This document shows, piece after piece, positions 30,152 through 39,717 of a DNA stretch of 64,000 bases. The position numbers and the translations under genes were made by a program. Each line of letters starts with the position of its first letter. Within the stretch, counting starts at the first letter, position 1. The DNA comes from Halobacillus hunanensis (GTDB lineage: Bacteria; Bacillota; Bacilli; Bacillales; Halobacillaceae): assembly GCF_900166655.1 (NCBI RefSeq), contig NZ_FVZB01000007.1, positions 1,178,001-1,242,000 on the forward strand. The letters are read 5' to 3'. The notes under the pieces are model-generated. The model searched no databases and was not told the DNA's origin. It saw only the letters and a program-made list of their open reading frames with translations.

Positions 30152-31966
30152 TTAATCATCATTAATTTCTAATACAGACATAAATGCTTCCTGCGGTACT
30201 TCTACAGAACCGACCATCTTCATACGTTTTTTCCCTTCTTTTTGTTTTTCAAGAAGTTTACGTTTACGAGAGATGTCACCGCCATAACATTTGGATAATA
30301 CATTTTTTCTCATCGCTTTAATTGTAGTACGGGCAACAATTTTATTGCCGATAGCTGCCTGAACAGGCACTTCAAATTGTTGACGCGGAATGAGTTTTTT
30401 TAACTTTTCAGCAATAATTTTACCACGTTCATAGGCAAAGTCACGGTGAACGATGAAAGAAAGAGCATCGATGGTATCACCATTTAGCAAGATATCCATT
30501 TTTACAAGGTTGGACGTTCGGTAACCAATCAACTCATAATCAAATGAAGCATAACCTTTCGTCTGTGATTTTAACGAATCAAAGAAATCATACACAATTT
30601 CAGACAATGGTATTTCGTAGACCACATTCACCCGATTATCATCCAGATATTGCATGTCCATAAAATTCCCGCGTTTACGCTGGCAAATTTCCATTACAGG
30701 CCCTACATAATCATTGGGCACCATTATGGTTGCTTTAACATACGGTTCCTGAACATCTTCAAGCTTTTGATTATCGGGCATCATAGACGGATTATCTACT
30801 TCGGTTTCTTCTCCATCCGTTAAGGTGACTTTGTAGATTACACTTGGAGCTGTCGTAATCAGGTCAATTTTGTATTCACGCTCAATCCGTTCCTGAATAA
30901 TCTCCATGTGAAGCATTCCCAAAAACCCACAACGGAAGCCGAATCCCAGGGCTTGGGAGGTTTCTGCTTCATATTGAAGTGATGAATCGTTTAACTCCAA
31001 GCGCTCAAGCGCGTCTCTTAAATCATTATAATTGTTAGCATCCACAGGGTACAGCCCGCAGAACACCATCGGGTTCATTTTCTTATAACCCGGCAGTGGA
31101 GATTCTGCTGGTCGATCAGCTAAAGTAATCGTATCCCCTACTCGGGAATCACCAATATTTTTTATAGATGCTGTTAAATAGCCTACATCACCTACGTGAA
31201 GTTCATTTAAGGATGTTGGTGTCGGTCTGAAAACACCGACTTCATTTACTTCAAATTCTTTCCCTGTTGCCATCATCCTGATTTTATCTCCAACTTTCAC
31301 AGAACCCTCACGTACACAAGTGTAGGCCACCACTCCGCGATACGAGTCGTACAGCGAGTCAAAAATAAGGGCTTTAAGAGGATCTTTTCCATTTCCTTCG
31401 GGGGCAGGAATATCCGTCACAATTCGCTCTAGAATTTCATCTATCCCTACTCCTTCTTTAGCAGATGCTAATATGGCATCTGAAGCATCGATACCGATCA
31501 CGTCTTCGATTTCCTGCTTAATTCTTTCTGGATCAGCACCTGGGAGATCGATTTTATTAATAACCGGGATAATCTCCAAGTCATTCTCCAAAGCCAAATA
31601 TACGTTTGCTAATGTCTGGGCTTCAATTCCCTGAGCAGCATCAACAACTAATATGGCTCCTTCACATGCAGCGAGGCTGCGGGACACTTCGTATGTAAAA
31701 TCGACATGTCCAGGGGTATCTATTAAATGAAACGTATAATCCTGCTGATCATTGGATGTATAGTTCAATTGAACAGCATTAAGCTTTATAGTTATGCCCC
31801 GTTCACGTTCAAGATCCATTGCATCTAAAAATTGTTCTTTCATTTCTCTTTGTGTTAAAGCTCTTGTTTTTTCAAGAATCCGGTCAGCCAATGTCGATTT
31901 CCCATGGTCAATATGGGCAATAATCGAGAAGTTACGGACTCTTTCCTGTCTAGATTGACTTGTCAA
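30152..31966 (-). CDS. lepA: elongation factor 4 (LepA)
   Basis: 604 aa from a TTG preceded at eight bases by AGGAG; the ATG six bases further up is only two bases from that site, so the TTG is preferred though not certain. G1 [10 protein letters not shown]3 DTPGH and G4 NKID mark the GTPase domain, and the LepA-specific C-terminal domain ends near [17 protein letters not shown]. LepA promotes ribosome function and biogenesis. Length is normal. Confidence 0.96.
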   Translation of the reverse strand: MTSQSRQERVRNFSIIAHIDHGKSTLADRILEKTRALTQREMKEQFLDAMDLERERGITIKLNAVQLNYTSNDQQDYTFHLIDTPGHVDFTYEVSRSLAACEGAILVVDAAQGIEAQTLANVYLALENDLEIIPVINKIDLPGADPERIKQEIEDVIGIDASDAILASAKEGVGIDEILERIVTDIPAPEGNGKDPLKALIFDSLYDSYRGVVAYTCVREGSVKVGDKIRMMATGKEFEVNEVGVFRPTPTSLNELHVGDVGYLTASIKNIGDSRVGDTITLADRPAESPLPGYKKMNPMVFCGLYPVDANNYNDLRDALERLELNDSSLQYEAETSQALGFGFRCGFLGMLHMEIIQERIEREYKIDLITTAPSVIYKVTLTDGEETEVDNPSMMPDNQKLEDVQEPYVKATIMVPNDYVGPVMEICQRKRGNFMDMQYLDDNRVNVVYEIPLSEIVYDFFDSLKSQTKGYASFDYELIGYRTSNLVKMDILLNGDTIDALSFIVHRDFAYERGKIIAEKLKKLIPRQQFEVPVQAAIGNKIVARTTIKAMRKNVLSKCYGGDISRKRKLLEKQKEGKKRMKMVGSVEVPQEAFMSVLEINDD

Positions 31967-32126
31967 CTTCATCACTCCTACTAATTTCACACGCAGTCAA
32001 CTAGCCTGATTATAGCAATAGGCGAACGAATATTCAATCCAAATCAGGTGGTTCGTCGTTCATCTGTGTATAATGATTACTTCTAGTTAGACACTTTCTA
32101 ATATTGATTTCTCTAATGTAATGATA

Positions 32127-32153
32127 AAGAACCGCCCGGAGAGGCGGCTCTTT
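32127..32153 (-). terminator. terminator after yqxA
   Basis: An 11-bp stem with one G-T pair (AAAGAGCCGCC and its partner) directly past the yqxA stop; a modest T-run follows. Confidence 0.7.
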
Positions 32154-32154
32154 G

Positions 32155-32406
32155 TCAGGTTTTCACAAAATCTGCCATAAACATGAGAACAAGCTCAACT
32201 CCCGCTCCGACCCCTTCTCCTATCCCTAACGCTACATTCACTATAAATGGAGCCTCTTCCTGATCCATTTCAGGGGTGCATGATTTTTCATGCTGTAAAG
32301 TTGTTTCTGAATGAGAAGCTGGATTAGAAACTGATTGACTCGTTCCAAACAGAGCGCCGGCTGCGAATAATAACATACAAAGCAGTAAAATCGTTAGCCA
32401 CTTCAT
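32155..32406 (-). CDS. yqxA: YqxA-like small membrane protein
   Basis: 83 aa from MKWLTILLLCML, with GGGGAGG six bases upstream; a longer frame reaching into spoIIP is not credible. One N-terminal hydrophobic segment, a hydrophilic centre, and a Gly-rich GIGEGVGAGVEL segment with a hydrophobic end. The position just after spoIIP matches B. subtilis yqxA. The assignment rests on position and general shape; function is unknown. Confidence 0.7.
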   Translation of the reverse strand: MKWLTILLLCMLLFAAGALFGTSQSVSNPASHSETTLQHEKSCTPEMDQEEAPFIVNVALGIGEGVGAGVELVLMFMADFVKT

Positions 32407-32422
32407 ATAGTTCCTCCCCTGA

Positions 32423-33586
32423 TTATGAATCTGATGATACTTTTTCTGCTTGCTGCCAGTAGTAGTCACTAAACACTTCTGCCATTGCATCTGCTGTCCG
32501 GTAAGCCTCATCCAAACTGTTATGTTTCCCTCCAAATTCAATTAACAATGCTTTATCTGATAAATCCTGGTTATATACACCGTTTACGCCGCTTCCTTTC
32601 TTAGTAATAACACCACGGCTAAGTGTTGGATACTGCTTTTTAATTTTTTTGTGAAGTTCTGTTGCGACCTTTAAATTATCCTCGTAATCTGGGTGTTCTG
32701 CTCCGACTACGAAAATGACCTTAGCATAAGTTTCTCCATCAATTGTAGTTGTCGTTACATCTCTCGGCATACTATCCCGGTGAAGATCAAATGTGTATTT
32801 GATCTCCTTAGTTGAAGCCAAAGCTGCTTCTACAATGTTTCTTGAAGCACTATAATAGCCAATTCCTTGCTCACCCGCCGCTTTCATAATGTCTGTTTGG
32901 TTCACTTTTGTACCAATTCCATTAGCTTCAAGCCCCTTTGCGAGCCGCTCTCCTACTTTCGTAATGTTAACTTCGTCGTGGTAAGCCTCTTTCGTACCTT
33001 CAGGCAAATGTGGTAAAAAGGATTCTCGATTGTGGGAGGAGTAAATATACACGACATTGCGCTCTCCCGTACTTGGTTTATTCTCTTTTTTCGGAGGTGG
33101 GTCAGCCTTCTCTTCTTGTTCAGGTTCCACAGCATCTCTATCCCGTAGAACGACATCGGGCGGTGGTGTTGATTCGACCGGCAAGTTTGTGTAATTCGTT
33201 CCTTCCCCAGCAATAACAATTTCACTATTGTAGGACGACAATCCTGGTATTTCACGCCCCAGCAGACTTCGCGGATCTTTCGGGGTTACGCTCGTCAACA
33301 TTTGAAACGATAAATGCGAAAGACTTGGCAAGTCTGCCCCCTGCGGATGAGCATTGGCATAAATTTTATTTTCCATTTCAAATAAGTACAAGAAGGCACT
33401 GCCTTCTAACTGTGTAGTAAAGTTTTGAATGGTTTCTGAATAAAGCCGATACGTCGTCTTGGCTCCAGTAAGAATACCGATCCCGATAAATAATAGCAAC
33501 AAAATGGCTAACGATAGAACAAGCCACTTAGACCAGCGTTTTATGTAGTTTCGACCTATTTTTGGATATTTTTTGATCGGTGACAT
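32423..33586 (-). CDS. spoIIP: stage II sporulation protein P
   Basis: 387 aa. A transmembrane anchor at about residues 22-44 is followed by an outside linker and an amidase/endopeptidase domain with VYIYSSHNRESF, FDLHRDSMPRD and the catalytic glutamate in LIEFGGKHNS. SpoIIP cleaves peptidoglycan with SpoIID during engulfment of the forespore. A SigE-like promoter lies just upstream. gpr precedes it as in B. subtilis. Confidence 0.96.
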   Translation of the reverse strand: MSPIKKYPKIGRNYIKRWSKWLVLSLAILLLLFIGIGILTGAKTTYRLYSETIQNFTTQLEGSAFLYLFEMENKIYANAHPQGADLPSLSHLSFQMLTSVTPKDPRSLLGREIPGLSSYNSEIVIAGEGTNYTNLPVESTPPPDVVLRDRDAVEPEQEEKADPPPKKENKPSTGERNVVYIYSSHNRESFLPHLPEGTKEAYHDEVNITKVGERLAKGLEANGIGTKVNQTDIMKAAGEQGIGYYSASRNIVEAALASTKEIKYTFDLHRDSMPRDVTTTTIDGETYAKVIFVVGAEHPDYEDNLKVATELHKKIKKQYPTLSRGVITKKGSGVNGVYNQDLSDKALLIEFGGKHNSLDEAYRTADAMAEVFSDYYWQQAEKVSSDS

Positions 33587-33621
33587 CGCTCTGATCCTCT
33601 CCCTATTTTAAACTCTAGTAA

Positions 33622-33648
33622 ATGGTATGTTAGAGAGAGGAATCATAG
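33622..33648 (-). promoter_or_regulatory. candidate SigE promoter of spoIIP
   Basis: Minus strand CTATGAT, 12-13 bases, CATACCAT; the -10 is close to the SigE consensus CATACAAT, and spoIIP is a SigE gene in B. subtilis. Confidence 0.5.
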
Positions 33649-33668
33649 AACGAAATCTCTAATGAATA

Positions 33669-34766
33669 TTAAAATTTAGTATAAGATTGGGCATCGCCGT
33701 CTTCTATTACCGGATGTAAAGCACCATTTATCCCAGCAGAGACCACATGGGCCATATCTTCAACAAATGAATCGACTTCTTTTGGAGTGACCATTAAATT
33801 GTGCCCGAGCGGCGTTAAAACTTCTTTAATAAGCTGTCTTTTTTCCGATTCTTTCAAGGTTCCAAGCATTCCTAGGACTACCTGACTCTGCTCTTCACTT
33901 GGAAGATCATCTTCTGTCAGCTGTTTTCTTTTTTCAAAAGGATTGAGGGCAGGAGATAAAGCGTTAGATGGACGATCCTTCTCTCTCCATTCTCTGCCAA
34001 AGTGTTTAAGCACATAATCTATTGCATCGTTCGTAATCGTAACAGCATCGACGACAGTTGGAACCCCAATGGAAAAAACCGGGATACCATATGTTTCCTT
34101 ACTGATTTCCTTGCGTTTATTACCTACCCCAGACCCTGGATGGATCCCTGTATCAGATAACTGAATCGTTGCATTAAGCCGATTGATAGAGCGAGAAGCG
34201 AGCGCATCGATCGCAATAACAAAATCAGGATTCGTTTCATGTATAATTCCATGAATCATATCACTCGTCTCAATGCCTGTTATTCCCATGACTCCAGGGG
34301 TTACTGCCGATACATTGCGGTATCCTTCTGCCACTGTTTCAGGCTGCAGTTCAAACAAATGACTGGTCACGACCAATTCATCTATTGCGAAAGGACCAAT
34401 GGCATCAGGTGTTACTCGGTGATTGCCTAAACCGACAACCAAGCAGCGGTCTGTATCTTTAATATCATTGTCAGCTAACAGTTTTTTTATTTGTTTAGAT
34501 AAACAAGTGGATACTTCCACCTGCATCTTTGTGTCCTGCTTACGAATAGCCTGTGATTCGATCGTAATATAATTCCCTGCCTTTTTGCCGATCCTTTCTG
34601 CACCTTCGGGATCTACTTGGACAAGCGTCAGCTTAATATCATCAAGTTGTTCTTCTGTAACATCTACACCATCATGACCTTTTTGTGCAGGGTCAGATTC
34701 CACATTCATTTCATGGGCCTCTAAAGCCAGGTCAGTTCGTACTGAAAATCGTTCTTCTATAGCCAT
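33669..34766 (-). CDS. gpr: germination protease Gpr
   Basis: 365 aa from MAIEERFSVRTDLALEAHEM; AAAGGAGG lies before this ATG, and an upstream extension has no support. Gpr is made as a zymogen in the forespore and degrades small acid-soluble spore proteins at germination. The N-terminal propeptide with FSVRTDLALE and the A25 family core (VVGLGNHRVTPDAIGP, DFVIAIDALASRS, HPGSGVGNKRKEIS) are present. The rpsT gene is divergent. Confidence 0.96.
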   Translation of the reverse strand: MAIEERFSVRTDLALEAHEMNVESDPAQKGHDGVDVTEEQLDDIKLTLVQVDPEGAERIGKKAGNYITIESQAIRKQDTKMQVEVSTCLSKQIKKLLADNDIKDTDRCLVVGLGNHRVTPDAIGPFAIDELVVTSHLFELQPETVAEGYRNVSAVTPGVMGITGIETSDMIHGIIHETNPDFVIAIDALASRSINRLNATIQLSDTGIHPGSGVGNKRKEISKETYGIPVFSIGVPTVVDAVTITNDAIDYVLKHFGREWREKDRPSNALSPALNPFEKRKQLTEDDLPSEEQSQVVLGMLGTLKESEKRQLIKEVLTPLGHNLMVTPKEVDSFVEDMAHVVSAGINGALHPVIEDGDAQSYTKF

Positions 34767-34786
34767 TTTCACGACCTCCTTTTGCC

Positions 34787-34816
34787 CATTTTCCCCTATA
34801 TAAATGGATACTATGC
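34787..34816 (-). promoter_or_regulatory. SigF/SigG-type promoter of gpr
   Basis: Minus strand GCATA, 15 bases, GGGGAAAATG. Both parts fit the forespore consensus (GYATA and GGNNANANTR), and gpr is a SigF/SigG gene in B. subtilis. Confidence 0.65.
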
Positions 34817-34837
34817 AAATCATCCGTTAGAAATCTA

Positions 34838-34866
34838 TTGAAAACAAGGACTTGCTTTGGTAAAAT
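34838..34866 (+). promoter_or_regulatory. SigA promoter of rpsT
   Basis: TTGAAA, 17 bases, TAAAAT, 52 bases before the rpsT start. Confidence 0.85.
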
Positions 34867-34918
34867 GTCTCTTGTTCGATATGAATGAGTTTTATGTTTT
34901 TACCTGGGAGGTGAAACC

Positions 34919-35179
34919 ATGCCTAATATTAAATCAGCTAAAAAACGCGTACGTGTAAATGATGATGCCCGTTCATTAAATGCAGCATTCAAATCTGACA
35001 TGCGTACAGCGATTAAACGTGTTGAGAAGCTTGTAGAAAGCAATGATACGGATAATGCTAAACAAGCTCTTACGACAGCCGTTAAGAAAATTGACAAGGC
35101 GGTCCAACGCGGTGCCCTTCATAAAAACAATGGTAACCGTAAAAAATCTCGTCTGTCCAAATTAGTTAACGCTAGCTAA
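34919..35179 (+). CDS. rpsT: 30S ribosomal protein S20
   Basis: 86 aa, all-helical and very basic, starting MPNIKSAKKRVRVNDDARSLN; GGGAGGTG precedes the start. It binds 16S rRNA at the bottom of the 30S body. The gene stands alone on the plus strand between gpr and holA, with its own promoter and terminator, as in B. subtilis. Confidence 0.98.
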   Translation: MPNIKSAKKRVRVNDDARSLNAAFKSDMRTAIKRVEKLVESNDTDNAKQALTTAVKKIDKAVQRGALHKNNGNRKKSRLSKLVNAS

Positions 35180-35208
35180 TCGTCTAAACGTTTTTTATGA
35201 CCAACATG

Positions 35209-35236
35209 CGATCCTGGATTCAGGATCGTTTTTATT
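35209..35236 (+). terminator. terminator after rpsT
   Basis: CGATCCTG-GATT-CAGGATCG followed by TTTTTATTTTT. Confidence 0.88.
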
Positions 35237-35252
35237 TTTGAGATTTGACCGA

Positions 35253-35286
35253 ATAAAAGCCTTCAGGTTTTCTCCTGAAGGCTTTC
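35253..35286 (-). terminator. terminator after holA
   Basis: A 12-bp stem (35256-35267 with 35274-35285) and short loop, with TTTTA following on the minus strand. Confidence 0.8.
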
Positions 35287-35287
35287 C

Positions 35288-36289
35288 TTATACCATTTCG
35301 TGGTTTTTAATATTTATGAGTTGATATAATAACATTTCAAACGCCAGCTCTTTATCCATTTGCCCCTGTTTCATGATGTAATCTGTCTCTGCAAGCTGCT
35401 GAATTATTTCATTCAGCTCCTCGTTGGTAAAAGCTCTCTCCCTTTTTAAAGCCATTTTTATCACAAATGGATGGGCCTTCACATAGCCTTTCATTTGATT
35501 TTGGGCATAACCCTTTTGCTTCAGCGTTTTCACTTGACTAATAATTCTAAATTGAGAAGCCAATAATGCGATCAAAGCAATCGGTTCTTCATTAGCTTTT
35601 ACTAAATCTTTATAAAGTCTGATGGCCCTTCCCAAATTTTTCTCCATTACTGCATCAACTAATTTAAGACCTGATGCTTCTGCACTGTGAGACAGTAAAT
35701 TCTCCGCAAGTTCCCGACTGACTACCCCGCCTTTTTCTACATGCAATGCCAGCTTTTCAATCTCCTTGCGCAGGGCCATCAGGTTTGTCCCTATTTCCTG
35801 CGCGAAAAGTTCAAAAACTGATTCGGGGATTGTAATTTGCAAGTCCTTTGCTATTTGTTGTATCCACTTGTCCATATCCCATTCTCTTATGGGCTGGCAT
35901 GAGAGTACCTCACCATTTTTTTTAAACTGTTTGAATATTTTTTTACGCTCATCCAATTTTTCGTAAGGAGCGATTAATATCAGAACTGAATAATCTGCAG
36001 GGTTGTTTATGTACTGTAGCAATGCTTCTACATTATGATCAAAAGGAAGTTTGTCTGGCTTCGCTTTAAGAAAAGTTGGATGGAAGGCGATGACCACCTT
36101 ATTATCCCCTAAAAAAGGAAATGTTTCAGCATCCGTGACTACATCTTCTACTGGGGTTTCTTCTAAATCATATTGTGAAATATTAAAGTCGCGGTCTTTT
36201 TGACTTAATGTCTGCTCGATAATTTTTTGTTTATGTTCTTGTATCAGGTAGCTTTCCGTTCCATATAATAAGTAAATCTGTTTAGGCAT
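35288..36289 (-). CDS. holA: DNA polymerase III delta subunit
   Basis: 333 aa. It is the clamp-loader subunit that opens the sliding clamp. The N-terminal AAA-like domain starts IYLLYGTESYLIQEHK and carries FLGDNKVVIA and RKEIEKLAL; the C-terminal collar domain follows. Length is normal. It has a consensus promoter about 70 bases upstream of its start and lies convergent to rpsT. Confidence 0.94.
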   Translation of the reverse strand: MPKQIYLLYGTESYLIQEHKQKIIEQTLSQKDRDFNISQYDLEETPVEDVVTDAETFPFLGDNKVVIAFHPTFLKAKPDKLPFDHNVEALLQYINNPADYSVLILIAPYEKLDERKKIFKQFKKNGEVLSCQPIREWDMDKWIQQIAKDLQITIPESVFELFAQEIGTNLMALRKEIEKLALHVEKGGVVSRELAENLLSHSAEASGLKLVDAVMEKNLGRAIRLYKDLVKANEEPIALIALLASQFRIISQVKTLKQKGYAQNQMKGYVKAHPFVIKMALKRERAFTNEELNEIIQQLAETDYIMKQGQMDKELAFEMLLYQLINIKNHEMV

Positions 36290-36625
36290 GATCTCTAATC
36301 CCTTCCCACCTAGAAAAGGGGTGCAGCGGCGACCCCAATTGGGTATATTCGTGTATTAATTTTATTGCTCATTTTCAATTCTGTCAAAAACACCGCCGCA
36401 CCATCTATATGAACGTCACCACCACAGCCCCGGATGCTGTGACAGTAAACGATATTGTTCCCCTCATGTGTATAGTGTGACCGCTAAGGGCAGAATTATC
36501 GGTGACAAGTCTTGCTAGAAGAGGCAGAGGATTGTTAGAAAAGGGATATTTATTTTCCTTTTCTAAGAATGTGGATTTTTTAGAGACTTTCGCTTATAAT
36601 AAAAAATGATATAGGAGGGGTAACA
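36290..36625. other. intergenic region between holA and yqzM
   Basis: Holds the holA promoter, a short hairpin (CACAGC/GCTGTG at 36423-36441), a 10-bp inverted repeat (36535-36544 with 36557-36566) and a TATAAT at 36595-36600 that may serve yqzM. A start-less open frame of 57 codons on the minus strand overlaps the promoter and is not called as a gene. Confidence 0.6.
36359..36387 (-). promoter_or_regulatory. SigA promoter of holA
   Basis: Minus strand TTGACA, 17 bases, TAAAAT. Confidence 0.8.
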
Positions 36626-36760
36626 ATGAACGAATTTAGAAAGGATATTCAGTCTAAGACGAATGACGTAATTGATTCTGGTTTAGGATTCGTATTCTCA
36701 TTTGTTTTCTTTTTCGTCATCTTCTTCATAGGTGTACTTTTCGAATTTATTGGACGATAA
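36626..36760 (+). CDS. yqzM: YqzM family small membrane protein
   Basis: 44 aa beginning MNEFRKDIQSKTNDVIDSGL, then one hydrophobic helix rich in Phe (FVFSFVFFFVIFFIGVLFEF) and a short FIGR end. AGGAGGGG precedes the ATG. This matches the YqzM family found next to comEC in Bacillus. It is divergent from holA and convergent with comEC. Function is unknown. Confidence 0.85.
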   Translation: MNEFRKDIQSKTNDVIDSGLGFVFSFVFFFVIFFIGVLFEFIGR

Positions 36761-36777
36761 CTTAAAAACTGAAAGCT

Positions 36778-36807
36778 AAAAGGCTGCCTGCTAAGGCAGT
36801 CTTTTCT
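36778..36807. terminator. shared terminator of yqzM and comEC
   Basis: GGCTGCCT-GCTA-AGGCAGTC with A-rich and T-rich flanks; it ends yqzM and overlaps the comEC 3' end. Confidence 0.7.
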
Positions 36808-39061
36808 TATTTTCTTCATTATACGGAAGAAACGTGGAAAACGTTCCTGATTGTTTACTGAATTTATACTGTACTGCTCCGTGCAGATCTGTTCTAAGAA
36901 GGAACACGCCTTTTTCCAAGAGACGGTCCACGACTTCTTCATGTGGGTGTCCATAACGATTGTCTATTCCTGAGGATATTAGCGCTATATTTGGAGCAAG
37001 GCTATTTATCCAATTGGCAGAGGTTGACGAATCACTGCCATGGTGACCCACTTTGAGTACGTTTGTCATTAACGATGGGTAAACACTGAGAATCTTTTCT
37101 TCGATTGTGTCCGTAATATCACCGGTAAACAACCATGATTTACCCCCTAATTTAGTATAAATGACAACGGAGTTCTCATTTGTATCTTGCTCATCTACAC
37201 TTGGATGAAGCACATTAAACTTATGGCCGCCAATTACAATGGTGTCTCCCTGACGAACTACTGTTACACTTTTCTGATCAATTTGATGATAAGGACTTAC
37301 ATAAATCTTGTCGACTTCAAATGAACTTTGTAAGCGGTCAGCGCTGCCACTGTGATCAAGGTCCATATGTGAAAGCAATAGGGCGTCAATTTTCTTAATT
37401 CCTCTGGATTTTAAAAATGGCTCGATTACTTGATCTGCAACTCTGTTAGCGTTACTGCTGAAAGCCGGTGACCCAGCTGCATCAATTAAAATTACTCCTT
37501 TCCTAAACGGCAGCTCCACGACGAACGAATCGCCTTGTCCTACATCTAACATCGTTACAGTGCCTTGATTTGAAATATAAGGTTTTATCGAATAACTCAT
37601 AAGAATAATGACCGTCCCTAATCCAAATAGAAATGCTTTGTTCAACCGCTTCTGCACCCAATTGATCATCATTAACGTTAGGACTGCATAATAAGCAAGA
37701 ATCCATTCTAACGGAATTTCCCCGACAACCCATTGAATATTAAACGGCTCACTAACACCTTTAACCCAGGTTAAAAATCCTTCATGCAAAGTCACCATTA
37801 ATGTAGACAGTGTAAAGGTCCATGTTGGCATAAAAAACGATACAAACACAAGAAGAAATAGAAGCGGAATGATAATAAATGAAAAATAAGGGACAAGCAA
37901 TACATTGGCTGCTAGCGAGAGCGGGTTAAATTCATAAAAGTGGTGCAGTTGGAGGGGCAGAATTACAGCTTGGCTGATGAAGCTGATCAATGTGGAGGTA
38001 GTCCATATATTGTTATTGCTTAAAAGCGGATATGATAAAAATAAGCTAAATGTAACAATGAATGAAAACTGAAATCCCAGATTATAGAAATAGGCTGGAT
38101 TCCATATTAATAACAACATAGCGACTAATGCAAGAACATCAGTGGCAGCTACTTTAACCTTCCATTTCGTTATGAGCAGAAGGAATAAAGCCATAAGACA
38201 GGCTCTTAGAACTGGAGGTGCCGCCCCTGAAATAAAACAGTATGCAGGAAGAATAAATAAAACAACTCCCCTGGCTTGTTCCAACGTTGTAAACCCAGAA
38301 CGGTATAAAACCAAGAATACCGCGCCTAAGAAAAGTCCTACATGAAGCCCGGAAATTGCTAATATATGCGATAAGCTGAAGTCCCGAAACCATTCTATAG
38401 TTTCTTCTGAAAGATATTGAGTATCTCCAAAAACGAGTGCAGATGTCCAAGCAAAAGCTTGTGGGCTCATGGCTTTCTCTACCTTAGAGACCAAGGCTTT
38501 TCTGGCTTCGAATGCACTATGGATGATTGATTGGCTCTTGCAGGATATTTGGGACGGCGAGTCCAAAGTTATTTGATAGCCAATGTGCTGATTTCTCAGG
38601 TATTCCTGGTAATCAAATTGACCAGGGTTTCGTGCTCCCTCCGGCCAGTCAACCACTCCATTTACGATACAATACGCTCCATATTTGAGTTGTTTACGAA
38701 CATAGGTTATTTCTTCTGGCAGAGCTGCTATTTTAAAATAGACGATCACCGCCTTATCTTCTCTTTCCGCTAACTTGAATGTAGTACGAATCGTGCTTTC
38801 CGTTTCAGATAAAGGAGAAATAATTTTTCCTTCTAAAGGAGGAGTCAGAGTCGAAGGATGAGGGGGAACTTGTGGAGTAAAGTAAAGGAAGCCAAAGATA
38901 AAGCAAACGGTAAGGGTGACTATCCAGGTCAAGGACTTTCTCAATGTTACTATCCACGCGATAAACATTCCTAACATGAGATAGGCCACCGGTTGAGCCG
39001 TTTGTGATAAAATCCCTCCCCCGACTATTGCTAACACAAGGAGATGGATGTTTCCCTTCAT
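36791..39061 (-). CDS. comEC: DNA internalisation channel protein ComEC/Rec2
   Basis: 756 aa, full length. The N-terminal membrane and OB region (residues 1-200) leads into the competence domain with ten or so helices (about 215-480, including HILAISGLHVGLF) and a C-terminal metallo-beta-lactamase-like domain starting VTMLDVGQGDSFVVELP with SHMDLDHSG and VGHHGSD. It forms the channel that takes up single-stranded DNA during transformation. Its start overlaps the end of comEB by four bases, so the comE genes are coupled. Confidence 0.96.
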   Translation of the reverse strand: MKGNIHLLVLAIVGGGILSQTAQPVAYLMLGMFIAWIVTLRKSLTWIVTLTVCFIFGFLYFTPQVPPHPSTLTPPLEGKIISPLSETESTIRTTFKLAEREDKAVIVYFKIAALPEEITYVRKQLKYGAYCIVNGVVDWPEGARNPGQFDYQEYLRNQHIGYQITLDSPSQISCKSQSIIHSAFEARKALVSKVEKAMSPQAFAWTSALVFGDTQYLSEETIEWFRDFSLSHILAISGLHVGLFLGAVFLVLYRSGFTTLEQARGVVLFILPAYCFISGAAPPVLRACLMALFLLLITKWKVKVAATDVLALVAMLLLIWNPAYFYNLGFQFSFIVTFSLFLSYPLLSNNNIWTTSTLISFISQAVILPLQLHHFYEFNPLSLAANVLLVPYFSFIIIPLLFLLVFVSFFMPTWTFTLSTLMVTLHEGFLTWVKGVSEPFNIQWVVGEIPLEWILAYYAVLTLMMINWVQKRLNKAFLFGLGTVIILMSYSIKPYISNQGTVTMLDVGQGDSFVVELPFRKGVILIDAAGSPAFSSNANRVADQVIEPFLKSRGIKKIDALLLSHMDLDHSGSADRLQSSFEVDKIYVSPYHQIDQKSVTVVRQGDTIVIGGHKFNVLHPSVDEQDTNENSVVIYTKLGGKSWLFTGDITDTIEEKILSVYPSLMTNVLKVGHHGSDSSTSANWINSLAPNIALISSGIDNRYGHPHEEVVDRLLEKGVFLLRTDLHGAVQYKFSKQSGTFSTFLPYNEENKKRLP

Positions 39062-39639
39062 GAACGTTGATTATGATTCACTTTAAAGAGGTCTCCGGCC
39101 TTTTGCTTAAGCTCACCCAATTCTTCTGGGTTATGGCCGCCTTGTTCAAGCTTATGTATAAGCTGCGCTACTAGCTGTTCTTTTTCCATTTTTTGTGGAT
39201 CAATCAATTTTTCATCTCGATCCACCTTATGGATCTCCACACCTGCCTGCGTAAGTAATTCGATTGCATATGGATGATTACGATAATCTTCGCTGTAATA
39301 AACGGCCTTGATACCAGCTTGAATAATAGCCTTCGTACAATGGAGACAAGGAAAATGCGACACATATATTTCAGCTTGTTCGGTAGCAACGCCAAATTTC
39401 GCACACTGAAGGAGTGCATTCATTTCCGCATGAATGGTTCGTACACAATGCCCATCAATCACATAACAACCGTCATCCACACAGTGGACACCCCCGGAGA
39501 CACTTCCATTATAGCCTCCCGCAATCATACGTTTATCTCTTACAATTACTGCTCCTACTGCTAATCGTTCACAAGTACTTCTTGATTTTAAAAGGTAACT
39601 TTGGGCAATAAAATATTGATTCCAAGAGATGCGCTCCAT
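39058..39639 (-). CDS. comEB: ComE operon protein 2, dCMP/cytidylate deaminase family
   Basis: 193 aa. The zinc-dependent deaminase motif is intact: HAEMNALLQCAKFG supplies the histidine and catalytic glutamate, and PCLHCTKAI supplies two cysteines. A GGYNGSVSGG loop and an additional Cys/His-rich insert (HCVDDGCYVIDGHC) are typical of dCMP deaminases. It is the middle gene of comEA-comEB-comEC; it is not essential for DNA uptake in B. subtilis. Confidence 0.94.
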   Translation of the reverse strand: MERISWNQYFIAQSYLLKSRSTCERLAVGAVIVRDKRMIAGGYNGSVSGGVHCVDDGCYVIDGHCVRTIHAEMNALLQCAKFGVATEQAEIYVSHFPCLHCTKAIIQAGIKAVYYSEDYRNHPYAIELLTQAGVEIHKVDRDEKLIDPQKMEKEQLVAQLIHKLEQGGHNPEELGELKQKAGDLFKVNHNQRS

Positions 39640-39717
39640 GTTTTCAAACTCCCCTTACTAACATTTTCAATAAATTAAGTTTACCGCTATATTCAGCAAT
39701 CAGTCAAACCCAGCAGG

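Noticed and set aside
36310-36483. Open frame of 57 codons on the minus strand ahead of holA, ending IYPIGVAAAPLF
   Set aside because: It has no start codon after the upstream stop and overlaps a strong holA promoter (TTGACA-N17-TAAAAT), so it is probably chance.
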